A stretch of 64,000 nucleotides of DNA from Echria macrotheca. Its lineage: Eukaryota; Ascomycota; Sordariomycetes; Sordariales; Schizotheciaceae. The notes under the pieces were generated by a model. That model worked only from the letters and a program-made list of their open reading frames with translations. It was not told the origin of the DNA and ran no database searches. The stretch spans positions 496,001 to 560,000 of the forward strand of contig MU839830.1 in assembly GCA_030411725.1 (NCBI GenBank), read 5' to 3'. Position numbers and translations under genes: made by a program. Below, piece by piece: positions 10,665 to 22,400 of the stretch (positions are counted from its first letter, which is position 1; every line of letters begins with the position of its first letter).

Positions 10665-13467
10665 TCACGCCTCATGCCCCCCCTCACTCCCCCTCGACCC
10701 AGCACTCCCCGGCGCCGCCTCAGCCGCCTTCACCCCCCGATACTCCAAAACCGGCACGCTAATCCCATACCCCCTGGTCAGCCCCTCAGGATTATGCTGA
10801 TCAATCTCGACACACAAACAAATATCCAGACTCCCATCCGCGCCCTTCCCATGCTCCTCGGTGGAAGCAGCCTTGTGCTTCGTCCCCGCGTTCACCTCGC
10901 CCGCATGGATCGGCAGCCTCCCGTCCTTGTGCCCCGGCAACACCGACGACCCCGACGATGCGCTCGAGTGGTGACTCGCAGCGGTGACATGGCTCCGTTG
11001 ACTCCGCTGGCTGTGTCCCGCGCTGGACCCGGGCGGCGGCGGCGGCGCCAGACGCGGAGACAGCAACGTGCCCGGGTGGACGTCGCCGTTGTGCGCGTTC
11101 GCGGGCGAGTTCTCGGTGATGATGGCGAAGTTGCGGCTGGGCATGGTGACCTGGTTGTGCGACGCCGTCTTGGGCTCGTCGCCCGGGTCGCGGTCAAAGA
11201 TTTTGAGGAGGGTCTCGTCCGTGTCCCCGAGATGGTGGATCTTGTTCCGTCTCGACAGCAGGTTGGCCACGGCGCCGGGCGGGGGCTTGTTGACGATGGC
11301 CGACGAGATCACGTTGGCCATGTAGCGGTAGTCGCTCTCGATGGGCACGTGCAGCTTCGGGCGCGAGTAGAAGCGGCCGAGGGCGGCGAGGTGGACGTCC
11401 CCGCCCAGGATGGTGATGCGCACCGAGAAGTCGGCGCAGAGCCCCTGGAGCCGGCGGATCAGCTGGTTGCGCTCCTTCTTGTGCGTGCGCGCCGTGTAGT
11501 GGTCGTCGAGGTCGTCCAGGAGATCGACGCTGCCGTCGAACGAGTTGAAGAAGCTGCCGCCGAGGCCCATTCGTCGGTTCATGAACTTGATCGGACCCAG
11601 AATCGGGCTCGAGAAGACGTTCTCCAGCCATGTGAGACGCTGGACGGTTAGCTTGCTTGGTGTGTACGACACAAGGAAAAAAACATACTGGGTACGCGAT
11701 GGGAATACCCAGCATCACGATGAGATGTTTAAATGGGTTCCCGGCACTGGCGGCGGCAGACAGCTCCTGGCGCAACCGTGAGAATATCTGGTCATATGTC
11801 TCGGGGTAGTTGACTTGGTGTCTCGTCCGCTGCTGCTGTTAGAGTTGTTGCATCATAAAAACAGTCAACATACCTCAGTTCGCGCATCGATGCCCAAGAA
11901 CGCTATCCTCGCTCCCAGCTTGGCATAAATATTGTGCGAGTGCTCCGCCACATAAGGCCCGGGCTTGGGTCCTACAATGTAGTTGGACTCGGTCATGGCC
12001 GGATGCACATAGGCGTTGGCCATCTGGTTGGGATCAACACCCTGTCCCTCCTCGTCCGAGGCCGCAGGCACGGCGTCTGTCTTGTTAGTGAATGTTTTTG
12101 TCTATAAATCATCATGTACTCACCGGACGTATAAGTCGAGGCGGGCGGGGGCAAGTGATGCTGGAAGAGCATGTAATACTTGTGGGCAACTCCACCGATG
12201 CCCTTGAATACGTCACACTTCATAAACTCGTTCACATACGACCCAAAGCCGTCGATGATCTGTTTTGTCGTCAGCAGTTTTCTCTCTGTTCGTCAGGGCA
12301 AACCCACATCGTGATCATCCCAGATATTCATCTGCGGAATCTGCCCGTTGGCGGCCGCAAACGGCTCCGTCCCGTACCTATATAGTCCCGTCAGTCCGAA
12401 CCATCTCCTCGCAGTCATATATATATCACTAACCATCGAATATAGTTCCTCAAATACCAGTTATCGCACTCGGCCCTCAGACTCTCCGGAAACGGATACT
12501 CCCTCCTCTTCTTCGGGTTCCCAATCCCCGTCCACTTCTGCAGCGGCCCCTTGACGCGGATCGCATCGCAGTAGATCTGATCGCCCCCGCCGAGCATGAC
12601 ATGGAACGGCGCGTCGCCATGGCGGCGCATGACGTCGTTCCACAGACACGCGCCGCTGTACGCCTTCTCGTCGGTGCCGACACTAAACCCGTTGCACGAG
12701 TAGAACATGATGCGCATCGACTCGTCGACGGCCGGCACCCAGAAGCTGTTCACGCGCGGCTTCGTCTTGCTCGCGAACCGCAAGCCCGGAAGCTCGTACT
12801 CCCAGCGCGCCGAGGCCCGGCCCATGGCCACGGCGAGATCGAACCGCCAGAAGGTATTGCGCGGGTCCGAGTAGAGACAGAGCCCCTCGATTTCTTCGTT
12901 GTCGTCCGAGTCGGCGGCGCGCCGCAGTTTTAAGACTGGAACAAGCGGCTGCGTGCGTCCGCCGCCCTTGGTCACCACCAGCACGCTCCCGAACCACCGC
13001 TCCCCCTCCATGCGGCGATAGTTGATCAGCGGACCGACGGCGATGTCCTTGCCGTCCGGCGGCGGGCCGTGGGGCACGATATGCGCGTTCTCGGCCTCGT
13101 CGCCCTGCACGGTCGCCCTGGCTTCGGCGGCGCCGGCCATGACGGGCTTGAAGCGCGGCGTGGTCGGGCGGCTGGATGACTCGTGATGCGCCGGAGACGG
13201 GGGCGCAATGCGCGACGAGTTGAGGAAGTCGGCGAGGTCGCTGACGCGCCCGCGCGAGTCGGCGTCGCGCGCCTGCGGGTGGAGGTGGTGAGCATGTTGC
13301 TGCTGCTGTTGCTGCTGCTCCCTGCGCGCATATTTCGAGAAGGACGAGGACTCCTGGTGGCGCCATTGGCTTGCTGAGGCGTAGGGGTTTTGCGCGCCAT
13401 GGCCGAGATCATCGTCGTCATCGTCGTCGTCGCGGAAGAGGTCCGCGTCGGGATCGGGGCGGACCAT
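10665..13467 (-). CDS. PhoD-like metallophosphatase
   Basis: Six exons (13467-12434, 12377-12308, 12259-12124, 12076-11874, 11829-11689, 11639-10665) encode 852 residues; all junctions keep phase. Residues 1-110 are disordered, with an Asp run, a Gln run (tandem CAG-type codons) and Ser/Pro segments. The metal-site motifs of the PhoD/alkaline phosphatase D type follow: GGGDQIYCD (Asp296), NIWDDHD (364-368) and GGDVHLAALG (Asp609, His611). The C-terminal 170 residues are Ser/His-rich and low in complexity, with a short conserved end (LDICLCVEIDQHN and beyond). No signal peptide or membrane helix is seen, so the enzyme is probably intracellular. It belongs to the large fungal PhoD-like group whose substrate is not established; a phosphodiester or phosphoester hydrolase is the family expectation. 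Confidence 0.92.
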
Positions 13468-14408
13468 GCTTGGTTTTGGGGCTCCTCCTCAGTCGCAACG
13501 CAAATACACACACACACACAATACGGCGGCGCGTCGTCTTCAAGACCAACAAACAAGGTAAGGAAAGACACGACGACGAGGCGCAGAGAGAACGGATTAA
13601 AAAAAAAAAAGAGGAAAAGGAAAAATGCCACGAAGGGAAATTACGTCGGCGCGCCAGGGAGGGACAAGGATGGGCTTTGCGCCTCACACAGCAAGCAACC
13701 AAAAGGAAGCTTGCTTTTCTCACAGTAGGAAGCGGGCTCACGCAGCGCCAAGTAAAAACCCAAGCAAGGCCAGCGATGATAACACCACACAGCCAAGCAA
13801 AAGCCGGATGATCGATTTGCAAGTTTTCTTTTTTCCGCGAGCAGAGAAGAATCACAGTTCTCCAATCTCATCTGTCTTTCTGAAATAGGCAAACTCAATA
13901 TATTAAGTATACATGTCTCACAATTTAAAAAAAAAAAGGCCAACAACACGGTACCAAAGGGGGAAAGAAAAAAAATGAACACTTTACACATGTGGTGTCC
14001 TCCCCCAAAAAGTTGGAGAGAGACCGAAAGTTGGAGGCCCCTCGGTCTCTTGCACCGCAGCAGGTCTTGCGTCAGCGTGCACCGCGCAGCTGACCCCAGC
14101 GGGACTGGTACTCGCCCCGGCAAGTCGGCACCCTCAGATCAGATGCCCAGACTTTCTTGTCTCCACTAGTTAACGTTACCCCCTTCTTCAGCTCGGTAAA
14201 AAAAACATCGTGCCTCTCGGATCTCCACTCAGCCCATACTGGTATGCGGGGGGGGGGGGGGGGGGGGGCCAGTATACGGCTAACCCATAAGGACCCATGC
14301 GAGAAACCCCGTAACAAAAAGCGAAAAATTGTGTGTAGCCAAAACAAAAACACACGCGCCGGNNNNNNNNNNGCCCGCCCCCCCGCCCCCCCCCCCCGCC
14401 CCCCCCCG

Positions 14409-14442
<34 letters not shown>

Positions 14443-14797
14443 CATGATCCGGGATCCCACTTACGTCCCGAGGCTCGACGACCGGAAAGTTCAGCGAATC
14501 TTTGGGTGGAAGCCAAACAAAAAGGCACGGCTCGGCGAGGATGTGTATAACTGGCTGATTTCGGGGGACTGGGTCTAGGGGACATCGCCTGTCTATCCGT
14601 CTATCCTGTAGAGTATGTATGACAAGCCCCCCTCGGGCGAGGTTCAAGTTCGACAGGTGTATATGTACGTACCACCACCACCCCTATCCGTGGTGATACT
14701 ACCGAGTACGTCTCTATCCGCTATATGATTTTGTACAAGCACGACGACGGCCTCTATCGTTACAAGCCAATTACACCAATCTGCCGTGCCACGCCCT
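13468..14797. other. Intergenic region with a sequence gap
   Basis: The left part is the upstream region of the phosphatase gene, with a (CA)n run near 13507 and A-rich tracts. The middle holds the gap and its flanking homopolymers (14248-14442). The right part is the 3' flank of the rhomboid gene. No gene is seen. Confidence 0.6.
14248..14442. other. Assembly gap (10 N) between poly-G and poly-C
   Basis: A run of 21 G (14248-14268) is followed by ordinary sequence, 10 N (14363-14372), and about 70 nt of C with a few G (14373-14442). The G run is flanked by the inverted 7-mers ATACTGG and CCAGTAT. The C tract ends in CGCAT, the complement of the ATGCG before the G run. This looks like an unresolved or wrongly joined homopolymer rather than true sequence. 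Confidence 0.8.
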
Positions 14798-16504
14798 CTA
14801 ATTCTTCCTACCCCCATCCGCCACCGTGTTCTTCTTCTCAAGCCTCAACCTAGCCGCCTTCCGCCTCGCCTCGAGCACCTGGGCAGCAAGCACACCAGTC
14901 CCCAGCCCAACCAAGTGCGACGTGACGTCGATCTTGTGCCCGCGCGAGAACATGGCCGCGATATTCAGCCCCGTCAACAGCCCGATAAACGCCACGCCCG
15001 GCACACCGTTGAACGGGTCCGGCGGGAGCCCAAACAGCTTGAACCCATCAAACCGGTACCGCCAAAAGTAGGCGCCCATGACCGCGTACACGCCGCCCGA
15101 GGCGCCGAGCGCCGTGTACTGCAGCCTGTTCGTCAGCACCAGATGCGACAGGGACCCGAGGAAGCCGAGCGCGCTGCCCCCAAAGTAAATGGCGAGGAAG
15201 TTGCCTCTCCCGACATCGTCGTAGAGGTGCGTCCCGACGATCCAGAGGACAAACATGTTGGCCATGAGATGCGTGAACTTCTGGTGCGAGATACCCGCGC
15301 CGAGGACGCTGAGCGCCCTGGGCGTCGCGGCGACCAGTATAAAGTACCGGTTCAGCACGCCCCAGAACGGCGGGATCTTCCACGCGGCGTAGACGGCCAG
15401 GTTCGCCAGCACGATGGCGCCCACCGTGGCGGCCGCCGGCGGAATGTCGGGCCACAGCCTGTCGGACCGCTTGAGCGGGCGATAGTAGGCGGCGTAGGCC
15501 ACGAGCAAACACGTAAAAATGCCCACGACGACGGCCGAGGGTAATATGCGTTCCCACTTGGACATCTCGGGCGGCGCTTCCAAATCCGACTGCGCCTTGT
15601 CTACCCACTTCTGCATCTGAGGACTCGGCTTGCGAATGACGCCGCCCACGGCCCTGTCACTAACGCGCACGAGTTCTCCCGACTGGATCCCTGCCTCCTC
15701 TTCTTCCTTCCTGCGCTTTTCCTCCTCCTCCTGCTGCTTCAGCCGCGCCTCCCACTTCAGCCGGTTCTTCTCGCGAATCGCATCAAACACTCCCTTCTCG
15801 TACACGCCCCGACCCTCGTCCGTCGTCGTCGTCGTCTTGTACATCTTGTCCCCGAACCGCTTCACCAGCCACTCCGGGAGCTTGCCGGTATCCCTATCAA
15901 ATTCCTCGCCAGCCTCCAGCGCCGCCAGCTCGTCCTCCGCCCTCAGACCGGCATTGGTGATCTCGTCAACCTGCACGGTCCGGCGCAGATAGCTGAGCGC
16001 GATCTTGATTTCCTTGTCGGAATACATGGCCGTATTGACCTGCAACTCGGGCTCCTCCAATGTCCCAGCTACCCTGCGACCATGGAGAATGCGCAGGAGC
16101 CGGTTGCCCGCCCCTGTGCTCATGTGGGACCCGAAGAGTTTTAGCACCTCGGTAGGGCTCAAGTCGTCTCTCCTGAACGGCAGGCCGGTTTCGTCGGTGT
16201 AGGTCGCTGGGACGTCGATATACCTCGTAATGATGGCATGCTTGGACGTTGTGAGCGCGCGAACGTTGCGACAGATCGGAAGAGGCGGCTTTCTCGGGGC
16301 GAGGGACGCCCAGGGACGGGGGCCACCACTACATCGTCGTCGGGTTTGCTGTTGGCCTGACCCGGAGGGCCATATTGAAAAGAACCGTACAGAAGGCGCG
16401 ACGACGGTCTGCGCGAATCGACTCCAAGAAGGACTGGACAGTTGCTGGGCCGCGATCTGGATGCTCGGGCGGAAGGCGTTGACACCGAGGGAACAACAAT
16501 TCAT
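14798..16504 (-). CDS. Rhomboid-family intramembrane serine protease, probably mitochondrial
   Basis: A single exon encodes 568 residues from the ATG at 16504. The frame is open for 48 more codons upstream, but no ATG is present there. The first 60 residues are Arg/Ser-rich without acids (MNCCSLGVNAFRPSIQ...), as in a mitochondrial presequence. Residues 250-270 form a Glu/Lys-rich charged helix. Membrane segments follow from about 320. The rhomboid core is in the last 170 residues: HQKFTHLMANMFVLW, then GASG with the catalytic Ser469, and DVTSHLVGLGTG with the catalytic His530. The long N-terminal extension resembles fungal organellar rhomboids rather than Golgi Rbd2. Whether this is the Pcp1 orthologue or a second rhomboid is not settled. 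It is divergent from the gene at 16958 with 453 nt between start codons. Confidence 0.88.
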   Translation of the reverse strand: MNCCSLGVNAFRPSIQIAAQQLSSPSWSRFAQTVVAPSVRFFSIWPSGSGQQQTRRRCSGGPRPWASLAPRKPPLPICRNVRALTTSKHAIITRYIDVPATYTDETGLPFRRDDLSPTEVLKLFGSHMSTGAGNRLLRILHGRRVAGTLEEPELQVNTAMYSDKEIKIALSYLRRTVQVDEITNAGLRAEDELAALEAGEEFDRDTGKLPEWLVKRFGDKMYKTTTTTDEGRGVYEKGVFDAIREKNRLKWEARLKQQEEEEKRRKEEEEAGIQSGELVRVSDRAVGGVIRKPSPQMQKWVDKAQSDLEAPPEMSKWERILPSAVVVGIFTCLLVAYAAYYRPLKRSDRLWPDIPPAAATVGAIVLANLAVYAAWKIPPFWGVLNRYFILVAATPRALSVLGAGISHQKFTHLMANMFVLWIVGTHLYDDVGRGNFLAIYFGGSALGFLGSLSHLVLTNRLQYTALGASGGVYAVMGAYFWRYRFDGFKLFGLPPDPFNGVPGVAFIGLLTGLNIAAMFSRGHKIDVTSHLVGLGTGVLAAQVLEARRKAARLRLEKKNTVADGGRKN

Positions 16505-16957
16505 GGTCGCAAGGTCGGCGCAGATCTCGCGCCCGCTCGCGCAAGCCCGATATCCATGAACTGGGCGGTGTCTGTATTTACTCGAGTGGTGGCTTGCCGG
16601 ATTTTGAAGCGCAAGAAGAACCCAGCAGCCCGGGAAAAAAAGATTCACAAAAGCTTTGCAGATTGCCGACCGGGGGGAGGGGGGTTCTGATTGGGTTTTT
16701 TTTCGGGATCCACCGCGGGACGTTCCCTGTCGCGCCCGTCACAGGGACCACCAAAGACACACCCCGCAGTGGACAGGGAGAGAGCTCTCTTCAACAAGAC
16801 CCCTCCACTCCATCTCGCCCTCCACACGCAACAACTTCAACTTCAACAAACATCACGACATGAACAAACCGACTACCTTAGCTTTCCACTCGTAGAACAA
16901 GCCCACAAACAGGAAGGAAAAATAGGAGAAAAGAAGAGAAACAGACAGATACAAAAA
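16505..16957. promoter_or_regulatory. Shared divergent promoter of the rhomboid and Tma17-like genes
   Basis: The two start codons are 453 nt apart on opposite strands, so both promoters must lie here unless they extend into the neighbouring gene. The segment next to 16958 is CA-rich and then A-rich, as in fungal 5' UTRs. No TATA box is evident. Confidence 0.55.
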
Positions 16958-17584
16958 ATGTCCTCAGAAACAACCCCAATATCCCCAACCCGCTTCGCAA
17001 CAGCGCTAAAAGACCTCCCCGCCTCCTCCCTCCATCTCAAGGTCGCCGAGCTCCGCAACAGCATCGCCCACCTAGACTACTCCAACGAGCAGCTCCGCCC
17101 GTTCACCCAAACCACGCCGCCCGACGCCGACTGCGTCGACGCGATCGCCGAGAACGAGCAGGTGATTGCGCGCATGCAGGAGCGCATCCGGCTCGTCCGG
17201 GCCGAGGTCGAGGGGCGGGGGATGAGCTGGGTTGAGTTTCGGGGGGTGGAAGAAACCAAGGAAGAGGGAGAGGGAGAGGAGGAAGAGGGGAATGGTGGGG
17301 TGGTGGATGCGGTGGGAGTAAATGGAGGAGGGGGAGGAGGAGACGAGAGGCACCAACACCCGTCGTGGAGCGATGGGACGTTCCAGACCGGTGTGATTCG
17401 GAATGGGGAGGTACATATGGATAGGGATACCACTAGCGTGGCCGGGGCCGGAACCGGGACGAGGACGACATCGACGACGGGCGGGGGTTCCATCAGCGAC
17501 GAAGAGTTGAGACGGAGGATGGAGGAGCAGCTGCGCAGTCTGGGCGACGATGACGACGATGAGGAAGGCGGTTTGCATCTTTGA
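16958..17584 (+). CDS. Tma17/Adc17-like proteasome assembly chaperone
   Basis: A single exon encodes 208 residues, starting after ACAAAAAATGTC. Residues 20-90 carry the family pattern: a helix LKVAELRNSIAHLDYSNEQL, then a DADCVDAIAENEQVIARMQE helix, forming a likely helical hairpin. Residues after 100 are disordered, with Glu-rich and Gly-rich runs, and the end is acidic (DDDDDEEGG). In yeast Tma17 (Adc17) assists assembly of the proteasome regulatory-particle ATPases Rpt6 and Rpt3 under stress and associates with ribosomes. The assignment rests on the spacing of the NSIxHLxxSNxxL and AIxEN motifs. The low-complexity tail makes it longer than the yeast protein. Confidence 0.75.
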   Translation: MSSETTPISPTRFATALKDLPASSLHLKVAELRNSIAHLDYSNEQLRPFTQTTPPDADCVDAIAENEQVIARMQERIRLVRAEVEGRGMSWVEFRGVEETKEEGEGEEEEGNGGVVDAVGVNGGGGGGDERHQHPSWSDGTFQTGVIRNGEVHMDRDTTSVAGAGTGTRTTSTTGGGSISDEELRRRMEEQLRSLGDDDDDEEGGLHL

Positions 17585-18116
17585 TGTATTGTACCCCGGA
17601 CATACGAATGATTGGCGTATATTGGCGTTTACGGCATAGACTCAAGGTTTTCACTTCCCTTCATGTCACAGTACAGGTGATCAACAAAAGAATACCCACA
17701 TGGATTCAGACTATTTATCTACCGACAATGTTGATGTTAAACCACCCCCCCCCCCCCAACCATGCTTGGAAACGACAGTGCTGAAATTTTTGTCCCTCTC
17801 TTCGGATGAGACAGTAAAAGATCAAAACCAAGGAAAAAAAGACAATGCTGTGCTGTGCCGTGTCAAACGAGGTAGCCGGATCCCCTTTTGCTCCCCGTGA
17901 TGCATACATCCCAACAACGCCTGCGCCAAAAATTGAACCGCCGCCAACCAGACCAAATGCCGGACCCGGTGCAAATGCAAAAAGCCAAAACAGGCTGCCG
18001 CCGCCTCGGGCTCAAAAGGTTCTCGAGAAGAAAAAAGGGAAACAGGTTTGTGACGCTTTTCAGGGCATGTGACATAGGACCGCCTTTCGCCGAGAGCTGT
18101 ATCGGCGCATATTTCT
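17585..18116. other. Intergenic region between converging genes
   Basis: This holds the 3' ends of the Tma17-like gene and of the minus-strand gene ending at 18117. A run of 13 C is at 17745-17757. No further gene is visible. Confidence 0.6.
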
Positions 18117-19466
18117 CTAGTTTGCGTCCGTCGATGAAGGATATGTGTTGGTGACTTCGCGAAGGGGCCCTAACGGTCCGGTAACACCAGTCTGTGGCTC
18201 CTTCACAGCTGTGTCTTTCACAGCCGTTTCCGAACTCGGAATCGTCGGTAATCTCGGCTTCTGCGCAGCATGGCTCGTGTGGGCGGCATTTCCGACAGAC
18301 TCAAAACTCTTCCCCATGCCCTCGTCCGCGGAAGAATCCTCCGACCCGATGTCGGGCGTCGCCATCGCCCGTCGGCTTTGGCGCCACGCCTTGATCCGGG
18401 CAACATCTTCCTCAGAGTCCTCCGATTCGGTAGACAGACTATAGCTGCCGGTTGTTCGACGGCTTGCTGTCCGCGTCGTAGATGTCGTCGTCCTTCTCGG
18501 CCGCACCCTGCGTACTGACGAAGTCGCTGAATAAAGCTCCCCACCCTCTTCATGAGGGGTCTCTCCATTCCGGATCTTAGCCTCGAGTGCCCTCTCCCCT
18601 ACCAATCTTCCCATAGGTATCCCATCCGAGACACCAGCTCTTCTAGATCCCACGCTCATCATACTGCCTGTCCTACTGACAGGAACCTTGCCTTCCATCA
18701 CCTTTGCTGGCGGTGGTGGCTGCAACATCCACCGAAGGGCATCCGGATGGGTGGGCTTGCTGCTGACCACGGGCGGGTGGTAGTCGTTGACCGGCGGGTT
18801 TCTTGGCGAGAAGTAAAAATTGTAGCGGTCCTCCTCCGTCACCTGTTTTTCTATCCCCAACTTGGATTCCACAAACCGCCCGGCCGTCGTGCCAGCTTGC
18901 TTAATCGCGTCCATGAGTTTCTGGCCGGTTTTGGAAAACTCCAAGCCCCATAGTTCCTCGTCCTCGCGCTGGTATCGCTTGTAGTTCCACCCATCGCCGG
19001 TCGACACGGAGGCCGTCTTGCTCAACGTCGCACTCGTATCCTCCTCCTGCACTATCGTCGGGGAGCTCCCTATCCCCGCCGCTGCCGGGGAGGGTGGGAT
19101 GGTGGGTTTGGGTACCGCATTCGCAGAAGTCGTCGCTGGGCTGATCGCAATGGTACTTTCGGTTCCTGTATGCGATAGATCCTGACTCGGGTTGGCCAGG
19201 CCTCGCTGGCTTGCGGACTTGGAATTTCCTCCCTTCTTCTTGGGCTGCAAACTAGGTCCCATCCGTATCTCCTCGGCCCAGAAGGGGTTGGTGTGGAACG
19301 GGTCCGGATGTTGGTACAGATGCGGTTGTTCCAGTATCACACGTGCCTTTTCCTCCTTCTCTTTCTTGGCCTTTATCTTCGCCTTGCGGCGATGCAGGAC
19401 CTTGTTACATGGCGTACATGCGACAAAGTAGAATATGGCCGACTGAACGGCGACGCAGAACGACAT
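18117..19466 (-). CDS. Conserved fungal protein with N-terminal hydrophobic anchor
   Basis: A single exon encodes 449 residues. A hydrophobic segment (residues 3-20, FCVAVQSAIFYFVACTPC) is followed at once by a strongly basic Lys/Arg-rich helix (RRKAKIKAKKEKEEKAR), so the protein is probably held in a membrane with its body in the cytosol. A well-ordered block follows (LYQHPDPFHTNPFWAEEI), and another at about 155-215 (GDGWNYKRYQREDEELWGLE... and SKLGIEKQVTEEDRYNFYFS). Between them and to the C-terminus the chain is Ser/Thr/Pro-rich and disordered. I believe similar proteins occur across filamentous ascomycetes under hypothetical names. No catalytic motif is visible and no function is proposed. 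Confidence 0.8.
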   Translation of the reverse strand: MSFCVAVQSAIFYFVACTPCNKVLHRRKAKIKAKKEKEEKARVILEQPHLYQHPDPFHTNPFWAEEIRMGPSLQPKKKGGNSKSASQRGLANPSQDLSHTGTESTIAISPATTSANAVPKPTIPPSPAAAGIGSSPTIVQEEDTSATLSKTASVSTGDGWNYKRYQREDEELWGLEFSKTGQKLMDAIKQAGTTAGRFVESKLGIEKQVTEEDRYNFYFSPRNPPVNDYHPPVVSSKPTHPDALRWMLQPPPPAKVMEGKVPVSRTGSMMSVGSRRAGVSDGIPMGRLVGERALEAKIRNGETPHEEGGELYSATSSVRRVRPRRTTTSTTRTASRRTTGSYSLSTESEDSEEDVARIKAWRQSRRAMATPDIGSEDSSADEGMGKSFESVGNAAHTSHAAQKPRLPTIPSSETAVKDTAVKEPQTGVTGPLGPLREVTNTYPSSTDAN

Positions 19467-22400
19467 TCTTCTCCGTGGCTGATTCCAGCCTTTGGTGCAT
19501 GGGATACCGGGCGTTTCAGTGTCTTGTGCCTCGGCGTCCCCGCCTTATAGTGCGCATATGTGAACTGCGGGCCTATGGCCAGCAGATGTTGTTCTTGGGC
19601 TGCGAGGACGTGTAGCTGACGTGGCGATTGGAGGTGGCCGACAGGGCGAGACTTAGGCACAGCCGTAAGCTGACCATGGGAGCACGTGGCTACGTCGCCC
19701 GTTGGCAATTGTCGAAATGACGAAACGAGAGTCGAATTGGCACACTATCTTCGGAATCGGTCGTTCGGTTCGTGCGAAACACCAGAGGTCAAGGTCAAAT
19801 CGAGGTTGGGAAAGGTATCGGTCCGAAGGTGAGGAAATTCGGGGGGGGGCAACCGCGTTAGTAAGACGTTGAAAAAACCGGCGGGGCTCTCTAGCACAAC
19901 TTCGAGGACGCAATGATCAAAAATAGTTCAACGGCGTCGTTAGTAGATGCTGCCGGCGTCGATGGCGGAGAATTGGCCGGGCCCGACGATCTGGGGTGCG
20001 TTCGAGAAACGGGACCGTGGGGTTCAGGATGGAGCCGCTAGAAAAGAGACCACAGGTGGTGGTTTGCACAAGTCGAAAAGCGAAAGTCGTTTCGTGGGGG
20101 AGAAGGCGGGGGGAGAGAAGAAACAAAACGGAATTCAAAACACTTCGGGGAAAGGAAGGGGGGGGAGAGATTGCGGTCGGATCTGGTCTGGAATGGGCAA
20201 GCAATTCTACAGCAACCCAGTACCCCTACCTAGTTATGTATGCCAGATGCATTCTGCTGTACAACGAACGCATTGCTGGAAAAGGGAATTTACGCTTGAC
20301 AGCGCCCCCCTCGGACAAGGGACAAGGGGGGTGTGGTTACAAAGCCCCCAAACCCGTCGACGTGGGAAAGGCGACCAAAACTTCCCGACTGCCTGTCTGG
20401 ACTGCGCGAGGGAGGAGCGCAGCAGCGGCGCCCAGACAGGGGGGTGTTAGAGAGGGGTACGAAACCCCTCGCTCTCCCACTCGATTTCTTCCGCTTCCAC
20501 ACACACCGGACGGCACACCATCCCGTTCGTTCGAACCCCTAGGAACGAAGAACTCCCACGTTTGCGGGATGCGCGAGGGCACACACATGCAAATGCAGGA
20601 TGCTGAAAGCAGGCACTTTTTTGGCCACTGCATATCTGGACTGCTGCATCTCTATTGCCACATAAGAGTTGACCAACGAACCAACCACGCATGTGTCCGT
20701 CGTCACGGTTGTAGCGAGGGTAGCAGTAGGACCCCTTGTTGGGATGCATCCATTGCAACCACAACGACACTGCCAGGTAAACGGTTGGGATTGCTGCTCG
20801 TGGGGTCGAAAAACTCGTAGTCTCTCCCCGCTAGGAACTTGCTGTTTCCAGCAGGTCGAGAGATCCTCTACCAACCAACAACCCACCTGGACTGCTATCA
20901 AGACCATTCCTTCTCTCCTCCGTACCTGATCCTAGCGAGGCATGCTGTCGTTCCCAAAAACACGGGAAAACTGCTGTCCCTACATACAGGGGCCCCTTAA
21001 AACCGATCCATTATTATCCATTCTTCCAAGTTCCCCCATACCCGATATCCCGGGTTGGCACCTTGGCATCCGGGGGCACAACTCTTATGTATCTACCAGC
21101 AGAATACACGTATACACCCAACGAACGAGCTTGCGAATAAAACCGCATCTCGTGCATGCATACAACCTCACACAAACCCCTCCACCTCCACCTCATCCAT
21201 CCTCCTGCTCCTCCTAATGTATGTAGTGTACACACCAGCCGAACCGAACCGATTTGATCAGAATAGTACTTGCTTCCCTTTGCATTAGACCATCTTCACA
21301 CAACAACGCACCCCCAAAAATGGCCAACGAATCACATAACCCGCTCGGTGCCCGTGGAATGGAAAGAAAACAATTCCACATGTCGCGGGATCGGGGTTGA
21401 AGTCGGGGTCGGGCAATGTAGACTGTGTTGAATAAACCAACACCGACCGACAATGTTGTGTCTTCTCGGGAAGAGAAATCTCGTAGGCAAAAGAAAACGA
21501 GCCCAACTGTGCAGACCTAACAACCTCCCAGTCCCATCTTTTTCCACTAAGCAATAGAACATGAATTCCCAATCCCAAGACCACTGAGCGCAATATCAAC
21601 CACACCCCCTCCCTCCCCCCCCTCGCTCCCTCCCCTCCCCAAGGATCAAAAAACCTAAAGTATCCTCCATGGAATGAAAATACCCGGCTACGAGATACCT
21701 ATCTATCTACCGGTAAATCATGCCTGTGCCTCTCTGCCTGTGCCATATTCCATATTCCAAATTCCCTTAATTCACCATAGCTCCAGTAGTTCTAGGGCTT
21801 CACGAATTTCTAGTGTACACTACGTAGCAGAAATAAGGGCCCAAGATTAAATGGACCACCCTGAACCGGGCGCGCCGGGCACGCCGGGACGACGATCTTT
21901 ACCCGCCTGCTGGAGCACACGAAAAACGTCAAACAGGGAACACCACAACCTTCCCCGCAATGATCGACGGGCTTGGCGTTCTGGTTGAGCGCCTCCTGCA
22001 AGACACATCGCCACGTTTCGCAATCCTTCGTCTGCAGCGCCTCCAACTCCACACCCTCTTTCAACATCGCCTCATAATCCCAAGGCATACCGCAAAGTCA
22101 CTTCTAAACAGCTCATGCTTTATGCTTTCTCGTTGATTCGCTGAGTCTACAAGCTATCAGTTTTCTCAAGCAAGCTGATGCCACAACTATCTTCCCGACC
22201 GAACCATATCAGGTTGACCACCCCCGAATACCCCTTTTCCATGGCCATGTAGCCGGCCGTTTTCTCTCGCGGGTTCCTCGTCTGATCCAAGCATCGCCGG
22301 CAACACGCAGACGAACATCCGCGATATAATAAAAAGAAACAAAGACAAAAAGGACAAGGTCGATGGCTGCCCCAGAGGCTTTTCCCAGCGGTAATGTACA

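Noticed and set aside
10473..11651. Long plus-strand open frame of 392 codons
   Set aside because: It is antisense to the last exon of the PhoD-like phosphatase, whose metal-site motifs and splice pattern are clear; the frame is a by-product of GC-rich codons.
19996..20820. Plus-strand open frame of 274 codons
   Set aside because: Composition is that of random GC-rich sequence, with no motif, no splice support and shadow frames on the other strand.
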